This document shows positions 6,459 to 7,448 of a stretch of 7,448 nt of DNA, one piece after another. The stretch is from an uncultured beta proteobacterium (GTDB lineage: Bacteria; Pseudomonadota; Gammaproteobacteria; Burkholderiales; SG8-39). The DNA is taken from the NCBI GenBank assembly GCA_903868285.1, contig CAIPUP010000178.1, forward strand, positions 1 to 7,448. The letters run 5' to 3'. Each line of letters opens with the position of its first letter. Positions within the stretch are counted from its first letter, which is position 1. A program made the position numbers and the translations under genes. The notes under the pieces are model-generated. The model saw only the letters and a list, made by a program, of their open reading frames with translations, had not been told where the DNA came from and searched no databases.

Positions 6459-6491
6459 ATTTTAACAGCTAAGCCATCGCTTTTCGATAAA
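6459..6491. promoter_or_regulatory. Candidate overlapping divergent promoters
   Basis: On the plus strand, TTAACA (6462-6467, five of six -35 bases) is followed after 18 bases by GATAAA (6486-6491, four of six -10 bases), which would start transcripts for the Rieske oxygenase near 6498. On the minus strand, TAAAAT (6464-6459) matches five of six -10 bases, with no good -35, and would start the exported-protein operon near 6452. The two elements overlap, so use of one could exclude the other. The minus start would also lie downstream of the ATG at 6457-6459, which supports the later start at 6324. Consensus matching by eye only. Confidence 0.35.
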
Positions 6492-6509
6492 ACCAGGCTG
6501 AGACCAGAA

Positions 6510-6541
6510 TGCATGCAGGTGGGAGCGTTAAACTCCACGCT
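6510..6541. promoter_or_regulatory. Dyad symmetries ahead of the Rieske oxygenase gene, possible operator or leader hairpin
   Basis: A perfect 8-bp palindrome TGCATGCA (6510-6517) is followed by two nested inverted repeats: GGAG/CTCC (6522-6536) and AGCGT/ACGCT (6524-6541), the latter followed by GCTTTTT. They lie between the candidate promoter and the gene start, in the expected 5' leader. They could be binding sites for a catabolic regulator or a weak attenuator-like hairpin. No regulator family can be assigned. Confidence 0.25.
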
Positions 6542-6583
6542 GCTTTTTGTACTCGATAGCACCGATCCAAGGAGACACTCCAC

Positions 6584-7448
6584 ATGAGCGCCGTACCTGC
6601 CAGCCCGAACAGCGTCACGCCGTATGCCGCCCCCGCATTGGACCCGATGCGTTACCAGTGGCCGGCCGAAGGCCCCAGCCGTGCGCCTTACTGGACCTTC
6701 ACCGATCCGCAGGTCTATGCACGCGAACAGGAAAGAATTTTTCGCGGCAGGGTCTGGCACTACGTCGGCCTGGAAGCCGAGGTTGCCAATCCCGGTGACT
6801 TCAAGGCAACACAGATCGGCGAGTCTCCGGTGCTGATCACGCGCGGTGAGGATGGCAAGGTTTACGGCATGCTCAATCGTTGCGCCCATCGCGGCAACCT
6901 GGTGAGCATGAAGGAAAACGGCAACACCAAGGAGTTCTACTGCGTCTACCACGCCTGGGTTTACAACCTGAAGGGCGATCTCACCTCGGCCGCTTTCCGT
7001 CGTGGCATTCGTGGTGAAGGCGGCTTGCCGGCAGATTTCAAACTCGAAGAGCATGGCCTGCAAAAACTCAAGGTGGAAACCTTTCATGGCCTGGTGTTTG
7101 CCAGCTTCGCGCTCGACATGGAGCCCCTGGCGGACTGGCTGGGCGAGGTTGGTCCGGGCATACAGCGCGTGATGAAGGGCAAGGTGCGTGTTCTGGGTTA
7201 CGACACGCAACGCATCGCATCGAACTGGAAGAACTATCACGAGAATCCGCGCGACTCCTATCACGCGCAAATCCTGCATTCGTTCTACGGCACCTTCGGC
7301 CTGTCGCGACAGTCGCAAGAATCAGGAATGATCCTCGCATCATCCGGCCGGCATCAGTATTTCTATACCAAGGCCGGCACCGAGAAGAACAGTGCCGATT
7401 ACAAGGAAACCGCCGACAAGCTGCGCTCCAGCAATGACGGACTGCGGC
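6584..7448 (+). CDS. Rieske non-heme iron ring-hydroxylating oxygenase alpha subunit, partial (3' end outside window)
   Basis: The first 288 residues are present. This cytoplasmic subunit carries the Rieske [2Fe-2S] centre and the mononuclear iron that hydroxylates an aromatic ring with O2. Rieske ligands are Cys100 and His102 (NRCAHRGN) and Cys120 and His123 (FYCVYHAW). The catalytic-domain motif NYHENPRDSYHAQILH gives iron ligands His227 and His232 and the bridging Asp224; the third ligand (a later Asp) is beyond the edge. From memory of family sequences, CVYHAW.YN.KGDLT, a GG.P.DF segment with EEHG and KLKV, and the stretch GTFGLSRQSQESG resemble terephthalate (TphA2), anthranilate (AndAc) and salicylate 5-hydroxylase subunits more than naphthalene or biphenyl types. 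The start has AAGGAG at 6569-6574, 9 bases upstream. It is divergent from the exported-protein operon. The small subunit and reductase, if any, would lie to the right. The substrate is not determined, so no gene symbol is given. Confidence 0.94.
   Translation, partial: MSAVPASPNSVTPYAAPALDPMRYQWPAEGPSRAPYWTFTDPQVYAREQERIFRGRVWHYVGLEAEVANPGDFKATQIGESPVLITRGEDGKVYGMLNRCAHRGNLVSMKENGNTKEFYCVYHAWVYNLKGDLTSAAFRRGIRGEGGLPADFKLEEHGLQKLKVETFHGLVFASFALDMEPLADWLGEVGPGIQRVMKGKVRVLGYDTQRIASNWKNYHENPRDSYHAQILHSFYGTFGLSRQSQESGMILASSGRHQYFYTKAGTEKNSADYKETADKLRSSNDGLR

Noticed and set aside
6325..6459. 45-residue N-terminal extension of the 432-aa protein
   Set aside because: It would bury the signal peptide, has no secretion-like character, and its ATG lies upstream of the likely transcription start.
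6443..7318. Minus-strand open frame of 291 codons
   Set aside because: It lies opposite the Rieske oxygenase, whose motifs are unmistakable; the antisense product shows no family features.

Overview
The window looks like chromosomal DNA of a beta-proteobacterium, probably Burkholderiales. The reasons are a Bug/TctC-type periplasmic binding protein (a family greatly expanded in that order), a high-GC composition (my estimate is roughly 60%), compact gene packing, and a set of aromatic-acid catabolism families. No mobile element, tRNA, rRNA or CRISPR array is visible. Both ends cut through genes.

Layout. (1) 1-743, minus: a fumarylacetoacetate hydrolase (FAH)-family enzyme, 3' end outside the window, preceded by a possible 24-codon leader ORF (736-810). 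(2) A 132-bp divergent spacer. (3) 876-1943, plus: a Bug/TctC substrate-binding protein, then 1957-2448, plus: an AtaL-like/DUF1857 SRPBCC protein, probably co-transcribed. (4) A convergent spacer with a weak hairpin. (5) A compact minus-strand operon read from 6324 down to 2516: an unrecognised exported protein of 432 aa, an exported alpha/beta hydrolase (ATGA overlap), a BKACE/DUF849 beta-keto acid cleavage enzyme, and an exported glutathione peroxidase. (6) A divergent spacer (6325-6583) holding candidate promoters in both directions and a possibly structured leader RNA. (7) From 6584, plus: the N-terminal 288 residues of a Rieske non-heme iron ring-hydroxylating oxygenase alpha subunit that resembles the terephthalate (TphA2) / anthranilate (AndAc) / salicylate 5-hydroxylase group.

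How it may work together (inference). A periplasmic hydrolase could release an aromatic or oxo-acid, the Bug protein could capture it, the Rieske oxygenase could attack the ring, and the FAH-family hydrolase and BKACE enzyme could cleave ring-fission products. The periplasmic peroxidase could limit oxidative damage. No transporter membrane subunits, oxygenase beta subunit, reductase, ring-cleavage dioxygenase or regulator lies in the window, so the substrate is unknown. The most novel items are the 432-aa exported protein translationally coupled to a hydrolase that lacks the usual catalytic acid position, the leader structure in front of it, and the small ORF overlapping the FAH start.
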